The notes below the pieces were generated by a model. It was given only the letters and a program-made list of their open reading frames with translations. It searched no databases and was not told the DNA's origin. From an uncultured Oscillospiraceae bacterium (lineage in GTDB: Bacteria; Bacillota; Clostridia; Oscillospirales; Oscillospiraceae), in NCBI GenBank assembly GCA_947630785.1, contig CANRIW010000005.1, positions 22,442 to 86,441 of the forward strand: 64,000 nucleotides of DNA. Direction: 5' to 3'. The position numbers and the translations under genes were made by a program. Position 1 is the first letter of the stretch. Each line of letters starts with the position of its first letter. Shown here piece by piece: positions 1 through 8,434 of this stretch.

Positions 1-123
1 CACGGTGAGGGCGTCGGCCAGGGTGACGGTCTGCATGACCATCTGCAGGTCGTGGTAGCCGTCCTCCCGCTTGCGGAGGATGTCCAGGGTCAGGTTGATC
101 TTGGCATAGGCGGAGAGTTCCAT
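1..123 (-). CDS. ispE: 4-diphosphocytidyl-2-C-methyl-D-erythritol kinase, N-terminal part
   Basis: IspE phosphorylates CDP-methylerythritol with ATP in the cytoplasmic MEP route to isoprenoid precursors. Only the first 41 codons are inside the window; the gene runs off the left edge. The visible N-terminus carries the GHMP-kinase opening [12 protein letters not shown] (residues 5-16) followed by [11 protein letters not shown], the signature start of IspE. The ATG at 123 is preceded by AAAGGAGGT with good spacing. It lies 13 bases downstream of the aroE stop on the same strand, so it is probably the tail of the shikimate operon transcript. Identification rests on these motifs only. Confidence 0.9.
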   Translation of the reverse strand, partial: MELSAYAKINLTLDILRKREDGYHDLQMVMQTVTLADALTV

Positions 124-136
124 GGGACCTCCTTTG

Positions 137-964
137 TCAGTTGAGGGCGGCGCGGGCGGCGGCGGCCATCCTGGGCCGGTCCAGGGGCCGGCCCAGGAAG
201 ATCTCCAGCGCCAGCACCGCCTGCCAGACCAGCATCCCCAGGCCGTTGGAGGCGGGATGCCCCCGGAACCGGGCCTGTTTCAGCAGTTCGGTCTCCGCCG
301 GGTGATAGATGAGGTCGAACACCCCCGCGCCCTGGGGCAGGGCGTCCAGAAAGCTGAAATCGTTAAACTGGGAGGGGGTGTCCGCCATGCCCAGGCTGGT
401 GCAGTTGACGATGAGGCCGCTCTGGACCGCCAGGCGGCGCAGGGTATCCAAATCGAAGGAGGCGGGGGAGAGACGGTCATCCCCGCCGCAGAGGGTCTGG
501 GCGCGGGCCAGGTTCCGGTTGGCCACGAATACCCGCGCCGCGCCGCCGGCGGCCAGCGCCGGGACCACCGCTCTGGCGGCCCCGCCGGCCCCCAGGACCA
601 GTACGGTTTTTTCCGCCGGGTCCATCCCGGCCTCTTTCAGAGCCTCCAGACAGCCGGGGCCGTCGGTGTTGAAGCCAATCCACTTCCCATCCCGGAGGGC
701 CACGGTGTTGGCGGCCCCGCACCGGGCGGCGCTGTCGTCCAGTCCGTCCAGCAGGGGCAGCAGGTCCTCCTTGTGGGGCATGGTGGCGTTGAAGCCGGTG
801 ACGCCGTTTGCTTTTGCCCAGGCCAGGTAGGCGGGCAGCTCCCCCTTTTTCACCACGTGGGCGGTGTAGGGGATGTCCAGCCCCAGCGCCCGCAGCATCC
901 CGCCGTGGAGCAGGGGGGACTTGGAGTGGAGCACCGGATCGCCGATGACCTGCAAGGCGCTCAT
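137..964 (-). CDS. aroE: Shikimate dehydrogenase (NADP+)
   Basis: AroE reduces 3-dehydroshikimate to shikimate in the cytoplasm. The 275-residue length is normal. Visible family features are the substrate-binding [11 protein letters not shown] near the N-terminus, the catalytic lysine in [20 protein letters not shown], the dinucleotide-binding [11 protein letters not shown], the NRN motif and a C-terminal [10 protein letters not shown] take the ATG at 964 as start because it overlaps the aroQ stop as ATGA, which implies translational coupling. A longer open frame upstream is only aroQ read in another frame. Confidence 0.96.
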   Translation of the reverse strand: MSALQVIGDPVLHSKSPLLHGGMLRALGLDIPYTAHVVKKGELPAYLAWAKANGVTGFNATMPHKEDLLPLLDGLDDSAARCGAANTVALRDGKWIGFNTDGPGCLEALKEAGMDPAEKTVLVLGAGGAARAVVPALAAGGAARVFVANRNLARAQTLCGGDDRLSPASFDLDTLRRLAVQSGLIVNCTSLGMADTPSQFNDFSFLDALPQGAGVFDLIYHPAETELLKQARFRGHPASNGLGMLVWQAVLALEIFLGRPLDRPRMAAAARAALN

Positions 965-1392
965 TGGCAGCTCTCCAGGAAGTAGTCCATGGCCCGGAGA
1001 TACCCGTCGAACCCCAGGCCGTAGATCTGCCCTACGCAGGCGGGGGCGGTGACGGACACCGCCCGGAAAGGCTCCCTCTGGTCGATGTGGCTGATGTGGA
1101 CCTCGAATGCGGGCACGTCCACCGCCTTCAGGGCGTCCAGGATGGCATAGCTGTAGTGGGTATACGCGCCGGGGTTGATGACGATGGCGTCGTACACCCC
1201 GTCGGCGGCGTGGATGGTATCGATGATGGCCCCCTCGTGGTTGGACTGAAAGCAATCCACCGTAGAATCGTGGGCGGCGGCGTAGTCTTTGATGAGGGCA
1301 CACAGGGCGTCGTAGCTCTGATCCCCGTAGATGCCCGGCTCCCGCTTGCCCAGCAGGTTCAGGTTGGGCCCGTTGATGACGAGAAATCTCAT
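961..1392 (-). CDS. aroQ: Type II 3-dehydroquinate dehydratase
   Basis: AroQ removes water from 3-dehydroquinate to give 3-dehydroshikimate, by the type II (trans, enolate) mechanism; the active enzyme is a dodecamer. The protein is 143 residues. It opens with VINGPNLNLLGKREPGIYG, including the flexible-loop catalytic tyrosine (Y22), and carries NPGAYTHYS and the EVHISHIDQREPFR segment with the catalytic histidine. The ATG at 1392 has AGGAG eight bases upstream and overlaps the aroK stop as ATGA. A GTG nine bases earlier sits on the Shine-Dalgarno itself and was not used. Confidence 0.96.
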   Translation of the reverse strand: MRFLVINGPNLNLLGKREPGIYGDQSYDALCALIKDYAAAHDSTVDCFQSNHEGAIIDTIHAADGVYDAIVINPGAYTHYSYAILDALKAVDVPAFEVHISHIDQREPFRAVSVTAPACVGQIYGLGFDGYLRAMDYFLESCQ

Positions 1393-1898
1393 TGTCCGCA
1401 CTCCTTTTCGTACAGCTCCGCGATGGCTCTGGCGGCCTCCGCCACCGTCCCGGCGTTGGGCACGGTGTGGCGGGCGTAGTTCCGGTACAGGGGTAGCCGC
1501 TGCTCATACAGCCGCCACACCCGCTCCCTGTTCACCCCGATGAGGGGCCGGCCCGAGTGGTCCTCTCCCGCGATGGCGGCGGGGTCCCGGTCCAGGAAGA
1601 AGACGGTCCCTGTGGCGGACAGGGCCTCCATGTTCTCCGGGCGGAGGACGATGCCGCCCCCGGTGGCGATGATGACGCCGTCCAGAGCGGCGGCCTGTTT
1701 GGCGGCGGCGGTCTCCATGGCCCGGAAGGCGTCCTCCCCGTCGGCGGCGAAGATGTCCGGGATGGAACGGCCGGCGGCCTCCTCCACCAGGGCGTCGGTG
1801 TCCACGGCGGGCATGGACAGCAGTTCGGACAGGGCGGCGCTGACGGAGGTCTTACCGGAGCCGGGCATACCGATCAAAACCAGGTTTTTGCGGGGCAT
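1389..1898 (-). CDS. aroK: Shikimate kinase
   Basis: AroK transfers the ATP gamma-phosphate to shikimate 3-OH. It is 169 residues, the usual size. Walker A is GMPGSGKT (residues 10-17). The shikimate-binding DTDALVE, the glycine-rich ATGGGIVLR and the lid RPLIG segment are all visible. Start ATG 1898 follows GGGAGGGAG and lies 14 bases after the pheA stop. The open frame extends far upstream, but that stretch is pheA read out of frame. Confidence 0.96.
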   Translation of the reverse strand: MPRKNLVLIGMPGSGKTSVSAALSELLSMPAVDTDALVEEAAGRSIPDIFAADGEDAFRAMETAAAKQAAALDGVIIATGGGIVLRPENMEALSATGTVFFLDRDPAAIAGEDHSGRPLIGVNRERVWRLYEQRLPLYRNYARHTVPNAGTVAEAARAIAELYEKECGQ

Positions 1899-1912
1899 GG
1901 GGACTCCCTCCC

Positions 1913-3067
1913 TCAGTTCAGGTTGGATTTGAAATTGCCCAGCACCCGGAAGTCCCCGGTGGTCTGGGCCAGCTCCAGCAGGGCGTCGGCGGCCTCGGGG
2001 TCGTCCAGCGCGCCGGTGAACTCCAGGAAGAACATGTACTCCCAGTTCCGCTCGGGCAGGGGCCGGGACTCCAGCTTCACCATGTTCAGCCCGTGGACGG
2101 CGAAGGTGGACAGGATCTCGTGCAGCGACCCGGCCTCGTGGGGGATGACGAACACGGTGCTGATCTTGTCCGCGCCGGGGCGCAGCTCCATCCGGGGGGA
2201 CACCACCACGAAGCGGGTGGTGTTCTGGGTGTTGTGGTTGATGGCGTGGGCCAAAATCTCCAGCCCGTAGATGGCGGCGGCCCGCTCCGAGCAGATGGCC
2301 GCTTTGGTGAGGTCGCCGCTGGAGGCCACCATCTGGGCGGAGCCGGCGGTGTCCGCCTGGGGGACCTGCTTCCAGTCCGGGTGGGCGTTCAGATACCGCT
2401 CGCACTGGAACAGCCCCTGCTCGTGGGAGTAGACGTGGGTGATGCCATCCAATGTGGCCCCGGGGAGGGCCATCAGGCAGTGCTCCACCTTCACGGTGGT
2501 CTCCCCCACGATGAAGCACTCGTACTGGGTCATCAGGTCGTAGATCTGCCGGATGGCTCCGGTGGAGGAGTTCTCGATGGGCAGCACGGCGTAGTCGGCC
2601 CGGCCCTCCTTCACGGCGGCGAAGCAGTCCTCGAACTGCTCCAGGCCGGCGGCGTCCACTCCCTCGCCGAAGAAGTTGACGGCGGCCTGCTCGCTGTACG
2701 CGCCGGGGACCCCCTGGTAGACCACTCTGGGGTTCTCGATGGGCCGGCGGACCCGGATGCGGGCCTCTCCGTACCGGGCCAGGCCGGGGTTGGAGTCCTC
2801 CGCCCCCATCAGGTCCCGCTGCTGCCGGCGGGACAGGGACAGGATGGTCTGGAACAGGGTGACGGCGGCGGGGCGCAGGGCGGGCCCCGCCAGGTCCCCC
2901 TTGTTCCGGAGCACCTGCCGCTCCCGGTCCTCATCCAGTACAGGCAGCCCGTGGGCCCGTTTGTATTCGCCTACCTGCCGGGTGACCTCCATCCGGCGGC
3001 GGAACAGCTCGATCAGCTCTCTGTCGATGGCGTCGATCTGGTCACGATAGCCATGCAATTCATCCAT
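1913..3067 (-). CDS. pheA: Bifunctional chorismate mutase / prephenate dehydratase (P-protein)
   Basis: This fused enzyme converts chorismate to prephenate and then to phenylpyruvate, the branch to phenylalanine. The order in 384 residues is an AroQ-type chorismate mutase helix bundle (about 1-90, RDQIDAIDRELIELFRRRM), then the prephenate dehydratase lobe (about 110-285, starting VVYQGVPGAYSEQAA and including ENSSTGAI and TTRFVVVS), then a C-terminal ACT domain (about 295-380, GSLHEILSTFAVHGLNM, ESRPLPERNWEYMFF) expected to bind phenylalanine for feedback inhibition. The start at 3067 overlaps the preceding stop by one base (TGATG). No tyrA is present in the window. Confidence 0.96.
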   Translation of the reverse strand: MDELHGYRDQIDAIDRELIELFRRRMEVTRQVGEYKRAHGLPVLDEDRERQVLRNKGDLAGPALRPAAVTLFQTILSLSRRQQRDLMGAEDSNPGLARYGEARIRVRRPIENPRVVYQGVPGAYSEQAAVNFFGEGVDAAGLEQFEDCFAAVKEGRADYAVLPIENSSTGAIRQIYDLMTQYECFIVGETTVKVEHCLMALPGATLDGITHVYSHEQGLFQCERYLNAHPDWKQVPQADTAGSAQMVASSGDLTKAAICSERAAAIYGLEILAHAINHNTQNTTRFVVVSPRMELRPGADKISTVFVIPHEAGSLHEILSTFAVHGLNMVKLESRPLPERNWEYMFFLEFTGALDDPEAADALLELAQTTGDFRVLGNFKSNLN

Positions 3068-3549
3068 CAGCGATACAGCTCCTTCTCCCGGAGGTAATTT
3101 TGCGCGGCAAACTCCACCTGCTCCAATTCTTCCTCATTCAGGGGCCGGCGGACGGTGGCGGGATTGCCCATGATGAGGGACCCGGCGGGGGCGTTCATCT
3201 TCCCGGTGACCAGGGAGCCTGCCCCGATGAGGCAGCGGTCCCCGATGACCGCCCCGTTGAGGAGGATGGAACCCATCCCCACCAGCACGTGGGAGCCCAG
3301 CGTGCAGCCGTGGAGGATGGCCCCGTGGCCCACGGTGACGAAGTCCCCCGCCGTCAGGGGGAAGCCGGGGCTCACATGGACCACGGCGTTGTCCTGGATG
3401 TTGCACCCCTCCCCGAAGGCGATGGAGTTGGTGTCTCCACGGATGACGGCGTTGAACCACACGGAGCAGTCCCTGCCGAAGGTCACATCCCCGGTGACCG
3501 CCGCGCCGGGGAGGATGACCACATTTTCATCGGTTCTGCGCAGTTCCAT
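3067..3549 (-). CDS. Gamma-class carbonic anhydrase-like hexapeptide-repeat protein
   Basis: A 160-residue left-handed beta-helix protein of the YrdA/PaaY (gamma carbonic anhydrase-like) family. Hexapeptide repeats run from VILPGAAVTGDVTFG through IGDRCLIGAGSLVTG. Three zinc-ligand-type histidines are visible in NAVVHV and GHGAILHGC, so metal binding is likely; whether it hydrates CO2 is unknown. Family members include carbonic anhydrases and acyltransferase relatives. The ATG at 3549 with GAGGTG upstream is the only sensible start, because the frame further up overlaps aroC. It sits between aroC and pheA with a one-base overlap to pheA, so it is co-translated with aromatic biosynthesis genes although no role there is established. 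Confidence 0.85.
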   Translation of the reverse strand: MELRRTDENVVILPGAAVTGDVTFGRDCSVWFNAVIRGDTNSIAFGEGCNIQDNAVVHVSPGFPLTAGDFVTVGHGAILHGCTLGSHVLVGMGSILLNGAVIGDRCLIGAGSLVTGKMNAPAGSLIMGNPATVRRPLNEEELEQVEFAAQNYLREKELYR

Positions 3550-3559
3550 AACGAACACC

Positions 3560-4606
3560 TCAGATTCCAAGCAATTCGCAGGCGGCCAGGGCGGCGGCGG
3601 CCTCGATGACCGGCACGGCCCGGTGGACCACACAGGGGTCGTGGCGGCCCTGGAGTTCCAGCATGGCGTTGGCGTTTCTGGCCATATCCACGGTGAACTG
3701 GGGCCGGGCGATGGACGGGGTGGGGCGCATGGTGACCTCGAAGACCACCGGCATCCCATTGGTGATGCCGCCGTTGATTCCCCCGGCGCAGTTCTGCTCG
3801 GCCTTCACCGAGCCGTCATCGTCCACATAGAGGGGGTCGTTGGCCTCGGACCCCCGCATGAGGGAGAAGGCCGTCCCGGCCCCAAAGCCCACCGCCTTCA
3901 CGGCGGGGACGGCAAACAGATACTGCGAAAAAATGCCCTCGGCGTTCTGGCCGAAGTCGGGCCCGCCCAGACCGGCGGGCAGGCCGAACACCCCGCATTC
4001 GATGGCTCCGCCCACGCTGTCCAGGTCGCCCTTGGCCTCTAAAATGGCCTCCCGCATCCGCTCTCCCGCCTCATCGTTCAGCACGGGGAAGTCCTTCCGC
4101 TGGGCGGCCAGCAGGGCGTCCGGGTCCTCCAGCGGGTCGTCGGTGATCCCGTACACAGAGCTGATATGGGCGGCCACGGCGACGCCCTTCCGGGCCAGGA
4201 GCTGCTTGGCCACGGCTCCCGCGAACACCAGGGGCGCGGTGAGCCGCCCGGAGAAGTGGCCGCCGCCCCGGTAGTCGTTGAAACCGCCGTAGCGGACGCG
4301 GGCGGCGTAGTCGGCGTGGCCGGGTCGGGCCAGGTCCTTTGTGCGCTCGTAGTCCCCGGAACGGGTGTCGGTGTTCTCAATGACCGCGCACAGGGGCGCG
4401 CCGGTGGTCCTGCCCTGAAACACGCCGGAGAGGATGTGGGGCTCGTCCCCCTCCTTCCGGGCGGTGGAGAGGGCGTTCTTGCCCGGGGCACGGCGGGCCA
4501 GGTCGAACCGGACGGCGTCCATATCCAGCTCCAGGCCGGCGGGAACTCCCTCCAGCACCACGCCGATGGCGGGGCCGTGGGACTCGCCGAAAATGGTGTA
4601 TTTCAT
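3560..4606 (-). CDS. aroC: Chorismate synthase
   Basis: AroC eliminates phosphate from EPSP to give chorismate, needing reduced FMN that is not consumed. The 348-residue product has the family opening YTIFGESHGPAIG, RRAPGKNALSTAR, and the DYRGGGHFSGR segment near residue 120, followed by conserved GGITNGMPVVF and RPTPSIARPQ motifs. The ATG at 4606 follows GGAGG and overlaps the stop of the upstream hypothetical gene as ATGA. The C-terminus is complete at about the usual family length (350-390 residues). Confidence 0.96.
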   Translation of the reverse strand: MKYTIFGESHGPAIGVVLEGVPAGLELDMDAVRFDLARRAPGKNALSTARKEGDEPHILSGVFQGRTTGAPLCAVIENTDTRSGDYERTKDLARPGHADYAARVRYGGFNDYRGGGHFSGRLTAPLVFAGAVAKQLLARKGVAVAAHISSVYGITDDPLEDPDALLAAQRKDFPVLNDEAGERMREAILEAKGDLDSVGGAIECGVFGLPAGLGGPDFGQNAEGIFSQYLFAVPAVKAVGFGAGTAFSLMRGSEANDPLYVDDDGSVKAEQNCAGGINGGITNGMPVVFEVTMRPTPSIARPQFTVDMARNANAMLELQGRHDPCVVHRAVPVIEAAAALAACELLGI

Positions 4607-5070
4607 GGTTTTTCCTCCGTTTGATCCGTATACCAGCGCCATTGGAGGCTCTGGGCGGCGATATAGCTGTACCCGCCCTCCTCCAGGAGGCCCTGCGCCG
4701 GAAGGCTTTTCGGGTCAAAATTCTCCCCGTCGGCCCAGACGACAATGGGGTCGTCCTGGCCGGGAACCAGGTCGGTGCGGATAGCCAGATAGCAGTCAAA
4801 GATGTCGCAGAAGTACCGCTCCTGCCAGCCCACGATATGGAAGGCCCGGACACCGGTGAACTGGAGCTCCAGCGGCTTCGCCCACTGGCTGTGGAACACC
4901 AGCCGCAGTTGGTAGTCCTCCGGTCCGCCCCGGCCCATGGCGCTCGCTTCGTCCACAAAGCATCCTGCCTGATAGTCCGCTTGGACCAGGCAACTGTCGT
5001 GGAACCCGCCGAAGGCGGTCAGCAGGGCGTCGATGTCTCCCTGATTTTGCACGCTGTGCCACGGCTCCAT
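4603..5070 (-). CDS. Hypothetical protein between aroA and aroC
   Basis: I do not recognise this 155-residue protein. It is acidic and rich in aromatic residues (WHSVQNQGDIDALLTAFGGFHDSC at the start, LQWRWYTD near the end), with no signal peptide, membrane segment or obvious catalytic motif; the composition suggests a small soluble beta-rich domain. It has a good ribosome site (AAAGGAG, seven bases before ATG 5070), starts a few bases after the aroA stop, and its own stop overlaps the aroC start as ATGA. Genuine translation is therefore likely. Its place inside an otherwise enzymatic shikimate operon may be incidental. Confidence 0.75.
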   Translation of the reverse strand: MEPWHSVQNQGDIDALLTAFGGFHDSCLVQADYQAGCFVDEASAMGRGGPEDYQLRLVFHSQWAKPLELQFTGVRAFHIVGWQERYFCDIFDCYLAIRTDLVPGQDDPIVVWADGENFDPKSLPAQGLLEEGGYSYIAAQSLQWRWYTDQTEEKP

Positions 5071-5074
5071 AGGC

Positions 5075-6244
5075 TTACTCCTTTACTATCCGACCGCCCA
5101 GTTTTTCATAGTCCTCCCAAAAGTTTGGGTAGGACTTGGCTACGCACTCCGCGCCTGTCAGGGTGACGGGCTTGACGCACCTTGTGGCGGCGATGGCGGC
5201 CATCATGGCGATGCGGTGGTCGTTGTGGCTGTCCACGGTGACGCCGCCGGTCAGAGCGGGCTTTCCCACGATGGTAAGGCTGTCCGGGTGCTCCTCCACC
5301 CCGGCCCCCAGGGCGGTGAGCACCTCTGTCACGGCGGAGAGGCGGTCGCTCTCCTTCATGCGGAGGCGGGCCGCGTTGACGATCCGCGCGGTCCCCTCCC
5401 GCACGGCGGCCATGGCCGCCAGGGGGGGCACCAGGTCGGGGCACTGGGACACGTCCAGCTCCACGTCCCCCGGCCTCGACAGCAGCTCGGACTGGGCGGC
5501 CACCACCTTGTCGCCCTGGGTGGAGCGGAGGTCCAGGCCCACGGCCTTGACCGGATTGCCCAGGACGTAGGCGGCGTACCAGAAGCCCGCCTGGGACCAG
5601 TCGGCCTCGATGATGAAGTCCCGGGGGCGAAATCTCTGGCTGCCGGGGACGCGGAACCGCCGGTAACCGTCGTTATCCACTGCCACGCCGAACTGATCCA
5701 GCACGTCCAGGGTCATATCCACATAGCCCCGGCTCTCCAACGGGGTGGTGAGGACGATCTCGCTGTCTCCATCCAGCAGAGGCAGGGCGTACAGCAGCCC
5801 GGTGACGAACTGGGAGGACACGTCCCCCCGCAGCCGGTACTCCCCGGCGGGGAGAGCCCCCCGGACGGTCAGAACGCCGTCCTCTTGCTCATAAGAGACG
5901 CCTTTTTCCTCGAAAATCTCGAAATAGGGCCCCTGGGGCCGCTCCATCAGCCGCCCGTGGCCGGTGAACCGGGCCCCGCCCCGGAGAGCCAGAGCCACGG
6001 GGATCAGGAACCGCAGGGTGGAGCCGCTCTCCCCGCAGTCCAGCAGGGGCAGGCCGTCCCCACCGTCCAGCAGGGCGGCCACGCAGCCCTGGGTGGCCTC
6101 GATGTCCTGAGAGGGGGACAGGTTGGTCAGGATGCCCTCCCCGCCCGACAGGGCCAGAGCCAGCACCGCCCGGTGGGCTTGGGACTTGGAGGCCGGGGGC
6201 GTGACCGTTCCCGTCAGCTTTGCGGGCGTGATGGTGATATCCAT
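5075..6244 (-). CDS. aroA: 3-phosphoshikimate 1-carboxyvinyltransferase (EPSP synthase)
   Basis: EPSP synthase joins phosphoenolpyruvate to shikimate-3-phosphate. The 389-residue protein has PPASKSQAHRAVLALAL near the N-terminus (equivalent of the usual PGSKS-NRALL), the GESGSTLRFLIPVAL motif, and MKESDRL and DHRIAMM in the C-terminal lobe, in the order of the two-domain inside-out barrel family. Start: an in-frame TTG at 6253 lies too close to the AGGGGG Shine-Dalgarno, whereas ATG 6244 is well placed, five bases after the aroB stop. Confidence 0.95.
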   Translation of the reverse strand: MDITITPAKLTGTVTPPASKSQAHRAVLALALSGGEGILTNLSPSQDIEATQGCVAALLDGGDGLPLLDCGESGSTLRFLIPVALALRGGARFTGHGRLMERPQGPYFEIFEEKGVSYEQEDGVLTVRGALPAGEYRLRGDVSSQFVTGLLYALPLLDGDSEIVLTTPLESRGYVDMTLDVLDQFGVAVDNDGYRRFRVPGSQRFRPRDFIIEADWSQAGFWYAAYVLGNPVKAVGLDLRSTQGDKVVAAQSELLSRPGDVELDVSQCPDLVPPLAAMAAVREGTARIVNAARLRMKESDRLSAVTEVLTALGAGVEEHPDSLTIVGKPALTGGVTVDSHNDHRIAMMAAIAATRCVKPVTLTGAECVAKSYPNFWEDYEKLGGRIVKE

Positions 6245-6249
6245 GGGTC

Positions 6250-7332
6250 TCAATTCCCCCTGTAGACGGCCTCCAGCGTGCGGAGGACCGCGTCTTTTTC
6301 CATCTTTACGGGCACGGCATGGCCCATTTTGTCCAGCAGAATGAGGCTGATCTGGCTGCCGGCGCTCTTTTTGTCCAGACCTACGGCCTCCACGATGGTA
6401 TCCCAGTCACAGCCGATGCGGGTGGGCAGGCCCAGGGCGGCCACGGCGGCCTCGATTTTCACTGGAACATCGGCGGGGGTGACGCCCAGGGCTGCGCCCA
6501 GCTTCGCCGCCACGCACATGCCGGCGGCCACCGCCTCTCCGTGGCTCCATTCCACGTAATTGCCCGCCTTCTCAAAGGCGTGGCCCACCGTGTGGCCGAA
6601 GTTCAAAATCATCCGCAGGCCGGTGTCCCGCTCGTCCTCCATGACCACCTGCCGCTTGATGTCGCAGCAGGTGTAGAGGATGTGTTCGATATCGGCCATC
6701 AGCGCCTCCCGGCCGGGGCGGGCGGCCAGGAAGTGGAAGAAGTCCCCGTCCCAGATGCAGCCGTATTTCAGCACTTCCGCCATCCCCGCCATGAACACCG
6801 GCAGGGGGAGGGTGTCCAGCGCCTCCGGGTCCATGAGGACCAGACGGGGCTGCCAGAAGGCCCCGGCCAGATTCTTGCCGTGGTCCAAATCCACGGCCAC
6901 CTTGCCGCCCACGGAGGAATCCACCTGGGCCAGCAGAGTGGTGGGGATCTGCACGAAATCCACCCCCCGGAGGATGGTGGCGGCGGCGAAGCCCGCCAGG
7001 TCCCCCACCACGCCGCCGCCCAGGGCGACCATCCCGTCGGTGCGGGTGAGGCCGAAGTCCATCATCCGCTCCCACAGGGCGGAGAGCTGGGCGGCGCACT
7101 TGGTCTCCTCCCCGGCGGGGAGGACGGCGGCGGCGGTCTCGAACCCGGCGGCGTTCAGGCTGTCCTGAACCCGGTCCAGATACAGGGGGGCCACGTTGTC
7201 ATCGGTGACCACGAACAGGCGGCGGGCCCTGGGGCAGACGGCGCGGACGTGCTCGCCGGCGGCGTCCAGCAGGCCCCGCTGGATGAGAATATCATATTCC
7301 CGGCCCGGCAGGGCCACGGTCAAGGTTTTCAT
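6250..7332 (-). CDS. aroB: 3-dehydroquinate synthase
   Basis: AroB cyclises DAHP to 3-dehydroquinate using NAD+ and a divalent metal. At 360 residues it is normal length. Recognisable are the NAD-binding GGGVVGDLAGFAAATILRG, the PTTLLAQVDSSVGGKVAVD stretch, and the metal-ligand region NFGHTVGHAFEK with SHGEAVAAGM. It begins four bases after the DAHP synthase stop and has only a weak Shine-Dalgarno, so it probably relies on translation of the upstream gene. Confidence 0.96.
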   Translation of the reverse strand: MKTLTVALPGREYDILIQRGLLDAAGEHVRAVCPRARRLFVVTDDNVAPLYLDRVQDSLNAAGFETAAAVLPAGEETKCAAQLSALWERMMDFGLTRTDGMVALGGGVVGDLAGFAAATILRGVDFVQIPTTLLAQVDSSVGGKVAVDLDHGKNLAGAFWQPRLVLMDPEALDTLPLPVFMAGMAEVLKYGCIWDGDFFHFLAARPGREALMADIEHILYTCCDIKRQVVMEDERDTGLRMILNFGHTVGHAFEKAGNYVEWSHGEAVAAGMCVAAKLGAALGVTPADVPVKIEAAVAALGLPTRIGCDWDTIVEAVGLDKKSAGSQISLILLDKMGHAVPVKMEKDAVLRTLEAVYRGN

Positions 7333-7336
7333 CGTC

Positions 7337-8356
7337 TCACACCAACGTCTTGCCCACCAGGGACACCAGCGGCTTGATCTTGTCCATCAGGTGCTGGAAG
7401 GACTCGGGGGTGAGGGACTGCTGCCCGTCGCACTTGGCGTGGGGCGGGTCGTTGTGGACCTCCACCATGATGCCGTCCGCCCCCACGGCGGCGGCGGCCA
7501 TGGCCAGGGGCTCCACCATCCAGTACATGCCGGCGGCGTGGGAGGGGTCCACGATGATGGGCAGGTGGCTCATGCGGCGGATGGCCGGGATGGCGGACAG
7601 GTCCAGGGTGTTCCGGGTGTAGGTCTCGAAGGTGCGGACCCCCCGCTCGCAGAGGATCACGTTCTCATTGCCGGAGGCCATGATGTACTCCGCCGACATG
7701 ATCCACTCCTCGTAGGTGTTGGACAATCCCCGCTTCAGCAGGATGGGCTTGGACATCTTGCCCACCTCTTTCAGCAGGTCGAAGTTCTGCATGTTCCGGG
7801 CGCCGATCTGGACCAGGTCCACCTCGTTCTCGAACAGCTCGCAGTATTTGGGGCTCATCAGCTCGGTGACGATGGGCAGGCCGGTGGCCGCCTTGGCCTC
7901 CAGCAGCAGGTCCAGGCCGGGGGCCCCCATGCCCTGGAAGGAGTAGGGGGAGGTGCGGGGCTTGAAGGCGCCGCCCCGGAGCATGGAGGCCCCGGAGGCC
8001 ATCACGTCCCGGGCCACCCCCACGATCTGCTCCTCGCTCTCCACCGAGCAGGGCCCGGCGATGACGGCGAAGGTGCCGCCCCCCACCTTGACGCCGTTGA
8101 CATCCACCACGGTGTCCTCCGGGTGGAACTTGCGGTTGGCCTTTTTATAGGGCTCCTGCACCCGCATGACCCGCTCCACATCTTCGTTCATGGACAGCTT
8201 GTCCATGTCGATGTGGGTGGTGTCGCCCACCAGACCCAGGATGGAGCAGTCCACGCCGTTGGTGATGCCCACCTTGACCCCGTGGTCCTTTTCCAGACGG
8301 GCCACCAGGGCCCTGATCTTCGCCTGGCTGGTGCCGGGCTTCATGACGATTACCAT
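7337..8356 (-). CDS. aroF: 3-deoxy-7-phosphoheptulonate (DAHP) synthase, type I-beta with regulatory domain
   Basis: Catalyses the first committed step of the shikimate pathway, joining PEP and erythrose-4-phosphate. The 339 residues comprise an N-terminal ferredoxin-like domain (about 1-70, MVIVMKPGTSQAKIRALV), which in this subfamily mediates tyrosine or phenylalanine inhibition, and a KdsA-like TIM barrel with AGPCSVES, RGGAFKPRTSPYSFQG, LLKRG and VDPSHAAG motifs. It is the first gene of the operon behind a TTGCAT-17-TATGCT promoter. The gene is probably subject to feedback at protein level; no attenuator or T-box is visible upstream. Confidence 0.95.
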   Translation of the reverse strand: MVIVMKPGTSQAKIRALVARLEKDHGVKVGITNGVDCSILGLVGDTTHIDMDKLSMNEDVERVMRVQEPYKKANRKFHPEDTVVDVNGVKVGGGTFAVIAGPCSVESEEQIVGVARDVMASGASMLRGGAFKPRTSPYSFQGMGAPGLDLLLEAKAATGLPIVTELMSPKYCELFENEVDLVQIGARNMQNFDLLKEVGKMSKPILLKRGLSNTYEEWIMSAEYIMASGNENVILCERGVRTFETYTRNTLDLSAIPAIRRMSHLPIIVDPSHAAGMYWMVEPLAMAAAAVGADGIMVEVHNDPPHAKCDGQQSLTPESFQHLMDKIKPLVSLVGKTLV

Positions 8357-8393
8357 AGTAAAACATCCCTTCCAGATGGATTTTGCCGGTCAC

Positions 8394-8422
8394 AGCATAT
8401 AGCGGACGGCGGAAAAATGCAA
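8394..8422 (-). promoter_or_regulatory. Sigma-A promoter of the shikimate operon
   Basis: Reading on the minus strand, TTGCAT (8422-8417) and TATGCT (8399-8394) are separated by exactly 17 bases, giving a start about 30 bases upstream of aroF. No operator-like repeat is apparent. Confidence 0.6.
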
Positions 8423-8434
8423 GTCTTTTTTGCT

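Noticed and set aside
1389..2519. Long N-terminal extensions of AroK, AroE, the gamma carbonic anhydrase-like protein and DUF2812 protein
   Set aside because: Each extension is the neighbouring gene read in another frame; internal ATGs with proper ribosome sites and family-consistent starts were chosen instead.
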